Shown piece by piece: positions 34,904-43,464 of a DNA stretch of 64,000 nt. The stretch's first letter is position 1. Each line of letters starts with the position of its first letter. A program made the translations under genes and the position numbers. The stretch spans positions 10,645 to 74,644 of the forward strand of contig JAWKHI010000037.1 of assembly GCA_041394885.1 (NCBI GenBank), in the 5' to 3' direction. The notes under the pieces were generated by a model. That model was not told the origin of the DNA. It searched no databases and saw only the letters and a list, made by a program, of their open reading frames with translations. The DNA is from DSOI01 sp041394885 (lineage in GTDB: Bacteria; Acidobacteriota; Terriglobia; Bryobacterales; Bryobacteraceae).

Positions 34904-35863
34904 ATGCAGAGACTCCTCGTTGCCGCCGCGATCGCGGCTTCCCTATCGCAAGCGGCCCCCGCTCAGGACGCAAAGGCTTTTCTCGGACGTTGGGACATGA
35001 CGGTGACGCCGGCTACGGGCGCACCTTATCCGCAATGGATGGAACTGGTGGAAAACAATGGCCGTATCGAAGGCCGTGTCCAGCCGCGCGGAGGCGGATG
35101 GAGGCCGATTCAGGGCGCGAAAGTGGAGGGTGGCAAGATCATCATCGCCGTGTCGTCGGCCGGACGCGGCCCCGCGATCGCCTGGGAGCTCACCACCGCC
35201 GGACGGGACAGCCTGACGGGGATCGAAAAGCGCGGCGGAGCCGATGGCCCGAAGCTGGCAGGTGCGCGCGCACCCAAGCTCGACCGTCCCATGCCCAAGG
35301 CATGGACCACACCGAAGCCGCTTTTCAACGGGAAGGATCTCACAGGATGGGAGCCGATCGGCAACGCGGCCAATAACAAATGGATTGCCCGCAATGGGGA
35401 ACTGGTCAACGACAATCCCGAAGTGGAGGGTGGCCGCGGCGCACGGGCGGCCAACCTGAAGACCACCGAAAAATTCCAGGACTTGAAACTGCACATCGAA
35501 GTAAACTGCCCCGAGCACGGCAACAGCGGGATCTATCTGCGCGGGCGCTACGAGATCCAGGTGGGCACCGAAGGCGGTTCGCAGCCGGACCACGAAATGG
35601 GCGCCGTCTATAGCCATTACCCGCCACCAGCCAGCGCTCCGCTCGGCCTTGGCAAGTGGACCTCGTTCGACATCACGCTGGTGGGCCGGCGCGTCACCGT
35701 GGTGCGCGACGGCATGGTCTATCACGACAACGTGGAGATCCCGGGCCCCACCGGCGGGGCCCTCGACAGCAACGAAGCCGAGCCGGGCCCCTTCTTCCTG
35801 CAGGGAGATCACCACGGCGTGATCCGGTACCGGAACATCACCGTGTCCGTGCCCAAGCAGTGA
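34904..35863 (+). CDS. Secreted DUF1080 (3-keto-disaccharide hydrolase-type) protein
   Basis: 319 residues. Signal peptide 1-19. Residues about 22-125 are a lipocalin-like N-terminal module (FLGRWDMTVTPATG). Residues about 140-318 are the DUF1080 jelly-roll: FNGKDLTGWEPIG, WIARNGELVNDNP, NSGIYLRGRYEIQV, DHHGVIRYRNITV (last as two pieces). Family knowledge: some members hydrolyse 3-keto-glycosides or bind glycans in the periplasm. No oxidoreductase partner is adjacent. Confidence 0.85.
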   Translation: MQRLLVAAAIAASLSQAAPAQDAKAFLGRWDMTVTPATGAPYPQWMELVENNGRIEGRVQPRGGGWRPIQGAKVEGGKIIIAVSSAGRGPAIAWELTTAGRDSLTGIEKRGGADGPKLAGARAPKLDRPMPKAWTTPKPLFNGKDLTGWEPIGNAANNKWIARNGELVNDNPEVEGGRGARAANLKTTEKFQDLKLHIEVNCPEHGNSGIYLRGRYEIQVGTEGGSQPDHEMGAVYSHYPPPASAPLGLGKWTSFDITLVGRRVTVVRDGMVYHDNVEIPGPTGGALDSNEAEPGPFFLQGDHHGVIRYRNITVSVPKQ

Positions 35864-35909
35864 GCCTTTCCGCGGAATGAGCGGCCATCCACTGTACGAT
35901 AGGAGATAG

Positions 35910-36794
35910 GTGTTCGTCACACTGGAAAGTCTCACCGGGGAAGCGCCGCGCGGCCAGCGTCCCCCTTGGCTGCGCGCGCCCGCGCCGGTAGGCGGCAATC
36001 ATCGCGATCTGAAAGAGCTGGTTACGCGGCTGGGGCTCCATACGGTGTGCGAGAGCGCCGCCTGCCCGAACGTGGGCGATTGCTGGAATCGCCGCACGGC
36101 CACGTTCATGATCCTGGGCAACGTATGCACGCGCCGCTGCGGATTCTGCGCGGTCCAAAAGGGCGCGCCTCTGGCGGTGGATTTCGATGAGCCGCGCCGG
36201 GTGGCCGAAGCGGTGGCGGCGATGGATCTGCGCTATGCGGTGATCACGAGCGTGAACCGGGACGACCGCAAAGACGGGGGCGCGCTGCTGTTCGCGATGA
36301 CCATCCGCGCCATTCGTGAGCGCGTGCCCGCGTGCCGGGTGGAAGTGCTGGTGCCCGATTTTCAAGGGTCGCGGGAAGCGATGGAACTCGTGATGGCGGA
36401 CCGGCCCGATTGTCTGAACCACAACACCGAGACAGTCCCGCGCCTCTACCGGCAGGTGCGGCTGGGCGCCCGCTATGAACGGTCACTCGAAATGCTGGCC
36501 TACGCCAAGCAACTGGCGCCGGAGGTTCCCACCAAGAGCGGACTGATGCTGGGGCTGGGCGAGACGCTCGACGAAGTCCGGGCCGTGATGCGCGATCTGC
36601 GCGCGGCCGAGGTGGACATTCTCACGTTGGGCCAATACCTGCGACCCACGCCGAAGCATCTGCCGGTGATCCGCTATGTGACACCGGCGGAGTTCGATGA
36701 GCTGGGTGACGCGGGGCGCGCCATGGGCTTCACGCACGTCGAGTCCGGACCTCTGGTGAGAAGCTCCTATCACGCCGGTGAGGCCGTCGCATAA
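35910..36794 (+). CDS. lipA: Lipoyl synthase
   Basis: 294 residues from a GTG with AGGAG 4 nt upstream. Auxiliary 4Fe-4S cysteines 47, 52 and 58 (CESAACPNVGDCW), radical-SAM cluster cysteines 73, 77 and 80 (CTRRCGFC), and the C-terminal RSSYHA whose Ser ligates the auxiliary cluster. Inserts two sulfurs into protein-bound octanoyl groups of E2 and GcvH proteins. lipB is not adjacent. The next gene starts 2 nt after the stop. Confidence 0.96.
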   Translation: MFVTLESLTGEAPRGQRPPWLRAPAPVGGNHRDLKELVTRLGLHTVCESAACPNVGDCWNRRTATFMILGNVCTRRCGFCAVQKGAPLAVDFDEPRRVAEAVAAMDLRYAVITSVNRDDRKDGGALLFAMTIRAIRERVPACRVEVLVPDFQGSREAMELVMADRPDCLNHNTETVPRLYRQVRLGARYERSLEMLAYAKQLAPEVPTKSGLMLGLGETLDEVRAVMRDLRAAEVDILTLGQYLRPTPKHLPVIRYVTPAEFDELGDAGRAMGFTHVESGPLVRSSYHAGEAVA

Positions 36795-36796
36795 AC

Positions 36797-37672
36797 GTGC
36801 ATCGCATCCAACTGCCCTTTCACTACGAGTTGAAGCACGTCTACGTCCACGTTTTGCGGTGGCGGGATGGATGGATGCTGATCGACACCGGGTTCGGGAG
36901 CGAGGCCTCCTGGGCCGCGCTCGAGCAGGCCCTCGCCGAGCGCGGCATCGCCTGGCGCGACATCCACACGCTCGTGCTCACGCACGGCCACCCAGATCAC
37001 ATGGGCAACGCGCCGCGCGTGCTGGAACTCTCCGGCGCGCAGTTGTGGATGCACCGCCGCGAGGAAGAATATCTGCGGATGATATCCGGGCCTCCGCGCC
37101 GTAACGACCACTTGGCGCAATGGGGCGCGCCTGGCGAGATGGTGGACCGGGTGGCGGAGGCAGCCGTGGACACAGGCCAGTATTTCCGGCCGCTCCGCCC
37201 CGATGTCTACATCGAGGATGGCATGACGGTGGGTCCGTTCCAGGCGATCTGGACGCCCGGCCACGCGCGCGGCCACGTTTGCTTGTGGGAGGAAGAAACA
37301 AAGCGCCTGATCGCTGGGGATCACGTACTGCCTCGCATCACGCCGCACGTGGGTTGGGTGGCTGAGGAGGATTCGCTCGCGGACTTTCTGCAATCGCTGC
37401 AGAAGATCAGTGGCCTGCCAGCGGTCGAGACGTTGCCTTCCCATGGCGACCCCATTTCCGATTTACCTGGGCGGTGCCGCGAGATCGCGGCCCATCACGT
37501 GGAGCGCTGCCAGCAGATCCGCGATGCGGGCGAGGCCGGGGCGCGGACGCCGCACGCCGTGGTCCAGATGCTCTGGCGGCGCGAGGGAGCGCCGCTGTCG
37601 CCGTTTCAGTACCTGTTCGCGATGTACGAAGTGGCTGCCCATATGAAGCATATGGGCCTTACGGTGGGATAA
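36797..37672 (+). CDS. MBL-fold metallo-hydrolase
   Basis: 291 residues from a GTG 2 nt after lipA. Metal site THGHPDHMGN (HxHxDH), TPGHARGHVCLW, AGDHVLP and PSHGDPI supply the di-zinc or di-iron ligands. C-terminal winged region (HHVERCQQIRDAG, FQYLFAMYEVAAHMKHMG) as in LACTB2-like hydrolases. Cytosolic thioesterase or lactonase-type hydrolysis is likely; substrate unknown. Co-transcribed with lipA. Confidence 0.87.
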   Translation: MHRIQLPFHYELKHVYVHVLRWRDGWMLIDTGFGSEASWAALEQALAERGIAWRDIHTLVLTHGHPDHMGNAPRVLELSGAQLWMHRREEEYLRMISGPPRRNDHLAQWGAPGEMVDRVAEAAVDTGQYFRPLRPDVYIEDGMTVGPFQAIWTPGHARGHVCLWEEETKRLIAGDHVLPRITPHVGWVAEEDSLADFLQSLQKISGLPAVETLPSHGDPISDLPGRCREIAAHHVERCQQIRDAGEAGARTPHAVVQMLWRREGAPLSPFQYLFAMYEVAAHMKHMGLTVG

Positions 37673-37760
37673 ACCGCAAACAGTTCTTGCCTTCCTGTGG
37701 CGGAACGCGGCATATTAGAACGTGCGCGACCCGAGTCCGGCCGCGTGAAATTCACTCCCC

Positions 37761-39119
37761 ATGTCAAGGAGTCTCATGCTGGTCCGCTCCGTTTCCTGCC
37801 TTCTGTTTCTCGCCTCTGCTTTGTCCGCCCAGCCCGATGCCGTGCCTGCCGTTTCCGCCGGTGACAATGCGTGGGTGCTTACCAGCGCGGCGCTGGTGCT
37901 GATGATGACCGGCCCAGGCTTGGCGCTGTTCTACTGCGGCTTGGTTCGCAAGAAGAACGTGCTCGGCACGATGATGCAGAGCTTTGCCATGATGGCGGCG
38001 ATCACGCTGCTGTGGGGCGCGGTGGGTTACAGCCTGGTTTTCGGCGATGGGTGCGCCTTCATCGGAGACTTCCGATTCGCCTTTCTGCGCGGCGTGGGCG
38101 CGGCGCCGAATGCCGACTACGCGCCCACCATTCCGCATCTCACGTTCATGGTGTATCAGATGATGTTCGCCATCATCACGCCGGCGCTGATCACGGGCGC
38201 ATACGCCGAGCGTGTGAAGTTCGGCGGACTGCTGGCGTTCTCGCTGATCTGGACGACGATCGTGTATTTTCCGGTAGCGCACATGGTGTGGGGCAAAGGC
38301 GGCTACCTCAACGCATTTTCCGGCGGGGCGATTCCGGTGTTCGATTTCGCCGGCGGGACGGTGGTACACATCACCTCAGGCGTGTCCGCGCTGATCTGCG
38401 CGCTGTATATCAGGGCGCGGAGCGGCTACCCGTCCGAGCCCATGAAGCCGCACAGCCTGGTGCTGAGCTTCATCGGCGCGTGCCTGCTGTGGGTGGGCTG
38501 GTTCGGATTCAACGCGGGGAGCGCGCTGGGCGCTTCCGGGCTGGCCGCCTCCGCGTTCGTGAACACCCATTTCGCTTCCGCGGCCGGCGCGGTTGCGTGG
38601 ATGGCCGCCGAGAAGATGCGCAGTGGAAAAGCCAGCGCGCTGGGCGCCATCACCGGTTCGGTGGCCGGGCTCGCCACGGTCACGCAGGGCGCGGGTTTCG
38701 TGGAACCGATGCCGGCGGTGCTGATCGGGTTCATTGCCGGCCTGGTCTGCTTCTGGATGGTGGCGGTAGCGAAAATGAAGTTCGGCTACGATGACTCGCT
38801 AGACGCATTCGGCGTTCACGGCATAGGCGGAATGATGGGCTGCCTGCTCACCGGCGTATTTGCCACCAACGCGGTCAACGACGGTTTGAAGCTGGCCTCT
38901 GGGGCCGTGGCGCCGCTGGGCATGGTGGACGGCAACGTGGCGCAGGTTGCGAATCAGGCGATGGGAGGAGGGCTTGCGCTGGTGATATCGGTGGCGGGAA
39001 CTCTACTTGCGCTCAAGGCGGCCGACCTGGCGTTCGGGTTGCGGATGGACGAACGCGACGAGATCTCCGGCATGGATTTGGCCATCCACGGAGAAGAGGG
39101 GTACAATCTGGATGCATAG
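37761..39119 (+). CDS. amtB: Ammonium transporter AmtB
   Basis: 452 residues with signal-like N-terminus and 11 membrane segments. Amt motifs: DNAWVLTSAALVLMM, GLALFYCGLVRKKNV, DFAGGTVVHITSGV (conserved Asp and pore His), GAITGSVAGLATVTQGAGFV, and DAFGVHGIGGMMG (second pore His). Conducts ammonium across the inner membrane. An in-frame ATG at 37776 has AAGGAG directly upstream and may be the real start. The glnB-type gene follows after 12 nt, the classical pairing in which P-II plugs the channel when nitrogen is plentiful. Confidence 0.95.
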   Translation: MSRSLMLVRSVSCLLFLASALSAQPDAVPAVSAGDNAWVLTSAALVLMMTGPGLALFYCGLVRKKNVLGTMMQSFAMMAAITLLWGAVGYSLVFGDGCAFIGDFRFAFLRGVGAAPNADYAPTIPHLTFMVYQMMFAIITPALITGAYAERVKFGGLLAFSLIWTTIVYFPVAHMVWGKGGYLNAFSGGAIPVFDFAGGTVVHITSGVSALICALYIRARSGYPSEPMKPHSLVLSFIGACLLWVGWFGFNAGSALGASGLAASAFVNTHFASAAGAVAWMAAEKMRSGKASALGAITGSVAGLATVTQGAGFVEPMPAVLIGFIAGLVCFWMVAVAKMKFGYDDSLDAFGVHGIGGMMGCLLTGVFATNAVNDGLKLASGAVAPLGMVDGNVAQVANQAMGGGLALVISVAGTLLALKAADLAFGLRMDERDEISGMDLAIHGEEGYNLDA

Positions 39120-39131
39120 CCCAGCCCGTCC

Positions 39132-39470
39132 ATGAAAAAAATCGAAGCGATTATTCAACCATTCAAGCTCGAGGCCGTAAAGGAAGCCCTGAAGGCCATC
39201 GGCGTGGATGGCATTACGGTGAGCGAGGTGCGCGGCTGCGGCCGGCAGAAGGGCCACACCGAGGTTTATCGCGGGCGCGAATATTCGGTGGATCTGCTGC
39301 CGAAGGTAAAACTCGAGATGGTGGTGGGCGATGAACGCAAGGAAGAAGTGATCCAGGCGGTGCTGCATTCGGCGCGGACGGGGAAGATCGGCGACGGAAA
39401 GATCTTCGTCTACGACTTGGGTGAGGCGATCCGGATTCGCAATGAAGACCGGGATGACGCGGCTTTGTAG
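39132..39470 (+). CDS. glnK: Nitrogen regulatory protein P-II (GlnK type)
   Basis: 112 residues, full length. N-terminal MKKIEAIIQPFKLEAVKEAL, T-loop YRGREYSVDLLPK with Tyr51, the uridylylation site, and GKIGDGKIFVYDL. Senses 2-oxoglutarate, ATP and ADP. Named GlnK from linkage to amtB; sequence alone cannot separate GlnB from GlnK. Confidence 0.94.
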   Translation: MKKIEAIIQPFKLEAVKEALKAIGVDGITVSEVRGCGRQKGHTEVYRGREYSVDLLPKVKLEMVVGDERKEEVIQAVLHSARTGKIGDGKIFVYDLGEAIRIRNEDRDDAAL

Positions 39471-39480
39471 GGCCTGAGCG

Positions 39481-40752
39481 CTACGGCCGGTTCAGATACT
39501 TCTCGTAGAGCCGCGTGTGACGCGTCTCCACACTTGCTTCGCGTCCGCGAATAAAGACCTTTCGCACCTGGGTGCGGGTCTCGAGCGGATCGCCGTCGGT
39601 GAGGATGAAGTCCGCTGACTTTCCCACCTCGATCGAACCGAGTTTGCCGTCCACGCCCCAGATCCTGGCGGCATTGATGGTGACTGCCTTGAATGCTTCC
39701 TCACGCGGCAACCCGAACGGCACCGCCGCCGCGGCTTGATAGGGCAGGTTGCGAACATCGGCGGAATCGAACGTCCCGAAGGCGAACGGAATGCCCTGCC
39801 GGTGAAGTTCGCCCGGGAGCGAATACTGCGAATCATACGCGGCGTCCTCTTCGACCGGGAGCGTGTGCGTGGGCCCGAGAATCACGGGGATCCCGCGTGC
39901 CTTCACGGTGGCGAGCGCGGCGCCGAACTCGCGCGGCTCGGCGAGGATCATGCGGATCTTCTCGCGGGCGGCGAACTCGAGCGCTTCCTGAATGGCGCGC
40001 TCGCGATTGGCGCGCACAATCACGGGGAGCTTGCCATCGAGAACGGGCAGCATCGCCTCGAACCTGCGGTCCACCGGTAACCCCGGTGTGGCGGCCTTGC
40101 TCTTCTGATAGCGGCGGGCATCCTCGAAGAACACGCGGAGTTTTTCGAGGGTCTCTTCGTGCTTCTTTTTGGCTTCGGCGTATGGAATACGCCGAGGGCG
40201 CTCCGGGGGCTCGCCGGCCGACATGGTCAATATGGGAAAGCGGAGCATCATGGCGGCGGGCGCCTGGAGCGCCATTTCTTCCCACGTCCAGCCATCCAGG
40301 CGGATGAGCGCGCCTTGTCCGGCGATGACGCCGCCACCAGGAAGCGTGACGGCGGCGGTGACGCCATTGGCGCGCGCCACCGGGATGTGTTCGCTCGACG
40401 GATTCACGGCGATGAGGGCGCGCAGTTGGGGCTCGAAGTCGCCCAGTTCGGAAATGTCGGAGGTCTCACGCACGGCGCCGATTTCGGTGAGGCCCAGCGA
40501 AGTGGCGGAATCGATCATACCGGGGTAAACGTGCAGGCCCGCGCCATCGATCACGAGCATGCCCTTGGGCGGCTTGGTTTTCGCCGCCCCGATTTCGGCG
40601 ATGACACCGTCACGCACCAGGAGAGACGCCGCGGACACATCGGCCGACGTCACCGGATGCACGGTGACGTTGCGGAGCAGAAAGGCGTTGTCCTGGGCCA
40701 AGCCGATCGCGGCGAATGCAAGTAACCCGGGCAGGGCCGTGCGCAGCTTCAT
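39481..40752 (-). CDS. Secreted amidohydrolase-family protein lacking the HxH metal motif
   Basis: 423 residues from the ATG at 40752. Signal peptide 1-19. Amidohydrolase layout: N-terminal composite beta-sandwich (FLLRNVTVHPVTSADVSA), TIM-barrel with PGMIDSATSLGL where true enzymes have PGxIDxHxH, HTLPVEEDAAYDSQ, and the C-terminal ITINAARIWGVDGKLGSIEVGKSADFILTDGD region in pieces. The first two metal His are replaced, so hydrolysis by the usual di-metal route is doubtful. It overlaps the next amidohydrolase gene upstream by 4 nt. Longer frames to 41166 are shadows. Confidence 0.85.
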   Translation of the reverse strand: MKLRTALPGLLAFAAIGLAQDNAFLLRNVTVHPVTSADVSAASLLVRDGVIAEIGAAKTKPPKGMLVIDGAGLHVYPGMIDSATSLGLTEIGAVRETSDISELGDFEPQLRALIAVNPSSEHIPVARANGVTAAVTLPGGGVIAGQGALIRLDGWTWEEMALQAPAAMMLRFPILTMSAGEPPERPRRIPYAEAKKKHEETLEKLRVFFEDARRYQKSKAATPGLPVDRRFEAMLPVLDGKLPVIVRANRERAIQEALEFAAREKIRMILAEPREFGAALATVKARGIPVILGPTHTLPVEEDAAYDSQYSLPGELHRQGIPFAFGTFDSADVRNLPYQAAAAVPFGLPREEAFKAVTINAARIWGVDGKLGSIEVGKSADFILTDGDPLETRTQVRKVFIRGREASVETRHTRLYEKYLNRP

Positions 40753-42014
40753 TGTTTGGCTCCGGAGTACTTGTCGAGCAGGACTTTGCGGCGGGCTTCC
40801 CGGCCGGCGCGCTCGTTGCTGTCTTTCTCGCGGTCGAAGTACATTTGTCCGTCGATCCAGACCTTCTGCACCTTGGCGAAATTGGACAACGGATGTTTGT
40901 CGAACATTACGAGATCCGCGTCCTTGCCGGGTTCGATCGAGCCGACACGATCGTCCACCATCAACTGCCTGGCGGGATTGATGGTGACCAGCGCGAGGGC
41001 TTCCTCCTCGGTGAGGCCGCCGTACTTCATGGCCTTGGCGGCTTCGGTGTTCAGATGGCGGATGAGTTCGGCGGAGTCCGAATTGAGCGATACGAGAACG
41101 CCCTTCTTGTGCATGATCGCGGCGTTGTAGGGAGTGGCGTCGTAGGCTTCCACCTTGTAGGCCCACCAGTCAGAGAATGTGGACGCGCCTGCGCCGTGCG
41201 CGGCAATCTCCTTGGCGACTTTGTAGCCTTCGAGCACGTGCTGCAGAGTGCGGATCTTGAAGCCGAACTCGTCGGCCACGCGGAGCAGCATCAGGATCTC
41301 GTCGGCGCGATAGCTGTGCGCGTGCACGAGGCGCTTGCCTTCGAGCACCTCGACCAGCGGTTCGAGCTTGAGATCGCGCCGGGGTTTTTCGCCGCGCGCG
41401 ATGCGGGCCTGATACTCCTTGGCTTGGAGAAACGCTTCCCGAATGACGTCCTCGACACCCATGCGCGTGGCCGGATAGCGGCGCTCCGTGAGGCCGGGGG
41501 ACGGCTGCGCACCGCGGCGCTTGGGATTTTCTCCGAGGGCGAACTTGATGCCCGGCTTGGCGGCGTCAAACCGCAGACCGCGCGCATCCTTGCCCCAACG
41601 CGTCTTGATCACCGAGCACTGACCGCCGATGGCGTTGGCGGACCCATGCAGGACGTTCGCCATGGTGGTGCCACCGGCGAGCGCGCGGTAGATGGCGATG
41701 TCATCCGGGTTGAGGACATCTTCGATGGAGACCATCGAAGAGACCGAGACGCTGCCTTCGTTTACCGCGTCGGTGGCGATATGCGAATGGCAATCGATGA
41801 TGCCGGGCATCACAAACTGACCGCCGGCGTCGACGATCTGCGCGCCCGGCGGGACGAGGACCTTTTCGGCCACTTCGGCGATCTTGCCGTCGTGGATGCG
41901 AATGGCGCCTTCGAGGTTCCCTTTGGTGACGGTGAGGATTTTGGCGTTTTGAATGACGACGTCGGCGGCGGAGACGAGCCCCGCGCAAGCCAGCGCAACC
42001 GGCAACAGCTTCAT
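40749..42014 (-). CDS. Secreted amidohydrolase with intact metal motif
   Basis: 421 residues, signal peptide 1-16. GQFVMPGIIDCHSHIATDAV contains the HxH ligands (split view: PGIIDCHSHIA); GIKFALGENPKRRG has the Lys/Asn region, KRLVHAHSYRADEI gives His-x-His, and LVSLNSDSAEL the catalytic Asp. C-terminal NPARQLMVDDRVGSIEPG. A metal-dependent hydrolase of the imidazolonepropionase/ peptidase-like amidohydrolase group, exported. Middle gene of three, joined by ATGA overlaps on both sides. Confidence 0.88.
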   Translation of the reverse strand: MKLLPVALACAGLVSAADVVIQNAKILTVTKGNLEGAIRIHDGKIAEVAEKVLVPPGAQIVDAGGQFVMPGIIDCHSHIATDAVNEGSVSVSSMVSIEDVLNPDDIAIYRALAGGTTMANVLHGSANAIGGQCSVIKTRWGKDARGLRFDAAKPGIKFALGENPKRRGAQPSPGLTERRYPATRMGVEDVIREAFLQAKEYQARIARGEKPRRDLKLEPLVEVLEGKRLVHAHSYRADEILMLLRVADEFGFKIRTLQHVLEGYKVAKEIAAHGAGASTFSDWWAYKVEAYDATPYNAAIMHKKGVLVSLNSDSAELIRHLNTEAAKAMKYGGLTEEEALALVTINPARQLMVDDRVGSIEPGKDADLVMFDKHPLSNFAKVQKVWIDGQMYFDREKDSNERAGREARRKVLLDKYSGAKQ

Positions 42015-43423
42015 CGCGACTGCTCCTTGTTAGCCGGCACAGGGCGGGGCGCCCTAGAAGCAGCAAAGGATCCGCCGCCCCAGCTCCGTTGTGCCGGCGA
42101 GTCCTTGGAAGCTTGCTCCTTGTTTCCGGACTCCGGAGCCGGTTCTGGGAGGTCGAACTTCACGCCATCGACGAAGATGTGCCGGACGCGGGTGCGATCG
42201 GAAAACAGGTCGCCGTCGGTGACGACGACGTTGGCGATCTTGCCTGTTTCGAGCGACCCTGTGCGGTCCGCGACGCCGTAGATTTCGGCGGCGGAAAGAG
42301 TGAGAGCGCGCAAGGCGTCTTCGCGGCTGAGCCCAGCGTCAATGGCGCGCTTCACGGCCTTGCGGAGGTCGGCGGGCTTTTCGACGCCGCCGGAATAGAA
42401 GGCAAAGCGTACGTTGGCTTTGCGGAGCGCCGCGGGGCCGGAGGGTGCATTCTCATATCGCTCCAGTGTGCGCAGCGATTCCTTCGCGTCCGGGTCCGCA
42501 TCCTTGGCGCGGCCCGGCCACTTCAGGTCAATCAGCAGGGGCAGATCCGCCGCGCGCAGGGCTTCCGCCATTTGCGAATCGGCAGCGCGCCAGGCGTCGT
42601 GGCCGCCATAAAGCACGGCGGGCCGGCCCAGTTCCTTGGCGAAGGCGATCATACGCGCGATCTCACGCTCAGTGGAGGCCGGCAGAAGAATGCGCGGCGA
42701 GTCGAGGACGCCGTCGAGCGCGCGATCGTATTCCGGACGTTTGTGGCCGCGAGGGTTGGCGGCGTATTGTTTTCGATCGAGATCATAGCGCGCGGCGTCC
42801 AGATAGATCTGCCGGACGTAGGCGATCACTCCCATCAGGGATCCTGGAAACGTTCGCGATCCGTTGGTCTGGAAGCGTATGAATTGGCCGGCGGGCGCGG
42901 CCACCACCATTGCGCCGGGCCTATCGCCGGCGAGATTCATCACCGCGCCCTGGCCGGCGAAGATACCGTCGCGCGGGTAGACGACGGCGGTGGTGAAGCC
43001 GGCGGCGCGGGCATCCTCGATCGGCTTTTCGGCGGGTTTCACAAGATCCTGCGCCTGGAGCCAGGAGGTGGTTGCTGGGCGATCCTCGGGTCCGCGAACG
43101 GTGGGCGCCGGGGATGCGGCGGGCCGGGGCGCCGATGGAGCTGAACGCGGAGAAGCGGGAATGCCCCAATGGCTCAAGGAGTCAATGAGCCCCGGATAGG
43201 CGTGCCAGCCGATGCCTTCGACGATCCATGCACCGGCGGGCGGGGTGACGTTGGCTCCCACGGCTTCAATGAGCCCACCCCGGAGGACAATGGTGGCGCG
43301 TTCGATGGCGGGTCCGGAAGCAGGATGCGCGGTGACATTCCGGATGGCGACGGCCGCACCCGGATCCTGAGCGTGTAACAGGAGAATCGGCGTGAGGCAA
43401 AGCAGGATGCGAAACTTCATCAT
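42011..43423 (-). CDS. Secreted amidohydrolase-family protein lacking the HxH metal motif
   Basis: 470 residues, signal peptide about 1-19. Paralogue of the other two: AIRNVTAHPASGPAIERA, then AYPGLIDSLSHWGIPA where HxH would be expected, PAVLYGGHDAWRAAD, and LTLSAAEIYGVADRTGSLETG. A Pro/Ala-rich insertion (ASPRSAPSAPRPAASPAP) follows the lost motif. First gene of the three-gene operon. With the 39481-40752 protein it may form a non-catalytic partner pair for the central active enzyme. Inference. Confidence 0.85.
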   Translation of the reverse strand: MMKFRILLCLTPILLLHAQDPGAAVAIRNVTAHPASGPAIERATIVLRGGLIEAVGANVTPPAGAWIVEGIGWHAYPGLIDSLSHWGIPASPRSAPSAPRPAASPAPTVRGPEDRPATTSWLQAQDLVKPAEKPIEDARAAGFTTAVVYPRDGIFAGQGAVMNLAGDRPGAMVVAAPAGQFIRFQTNGSRTFPGSLMGVIAYVRQIYLDAARYDLDRKQYAANPRGHKRPEYDRALDGVLDSPRILLPASTEREIARMIAFAKELGRPAVLYGGHDAWRAADSQMAEALRAADLPLLIDLKWPGRAKDADPDAKESLRTLERYENAPSGPAALRKANVRFAFYSGGVEKPADLRKAVKRAIDAGLSREDALRALTLSAAEIYGVADRTGSLETGKIANVVVTDGDLFSDRTRVRHIFVDGVKFDLPEPAPESGNKEQASKDSPAQRSWGGGSFAASRAPRPVPANKEQSR

Positions 43424-43464
43424 CGCGAGGGGGGTCTCTCAGATGAAGGTAGCATAGTGGCCAT

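Noticed and set aside
37673..37760. Sigma54-type promoter before amtB (TGGCGGAACGCGGCA)
   Set aside because: The GG and GC elements are 9 nt apart instead of 10 and the flanks do not match.
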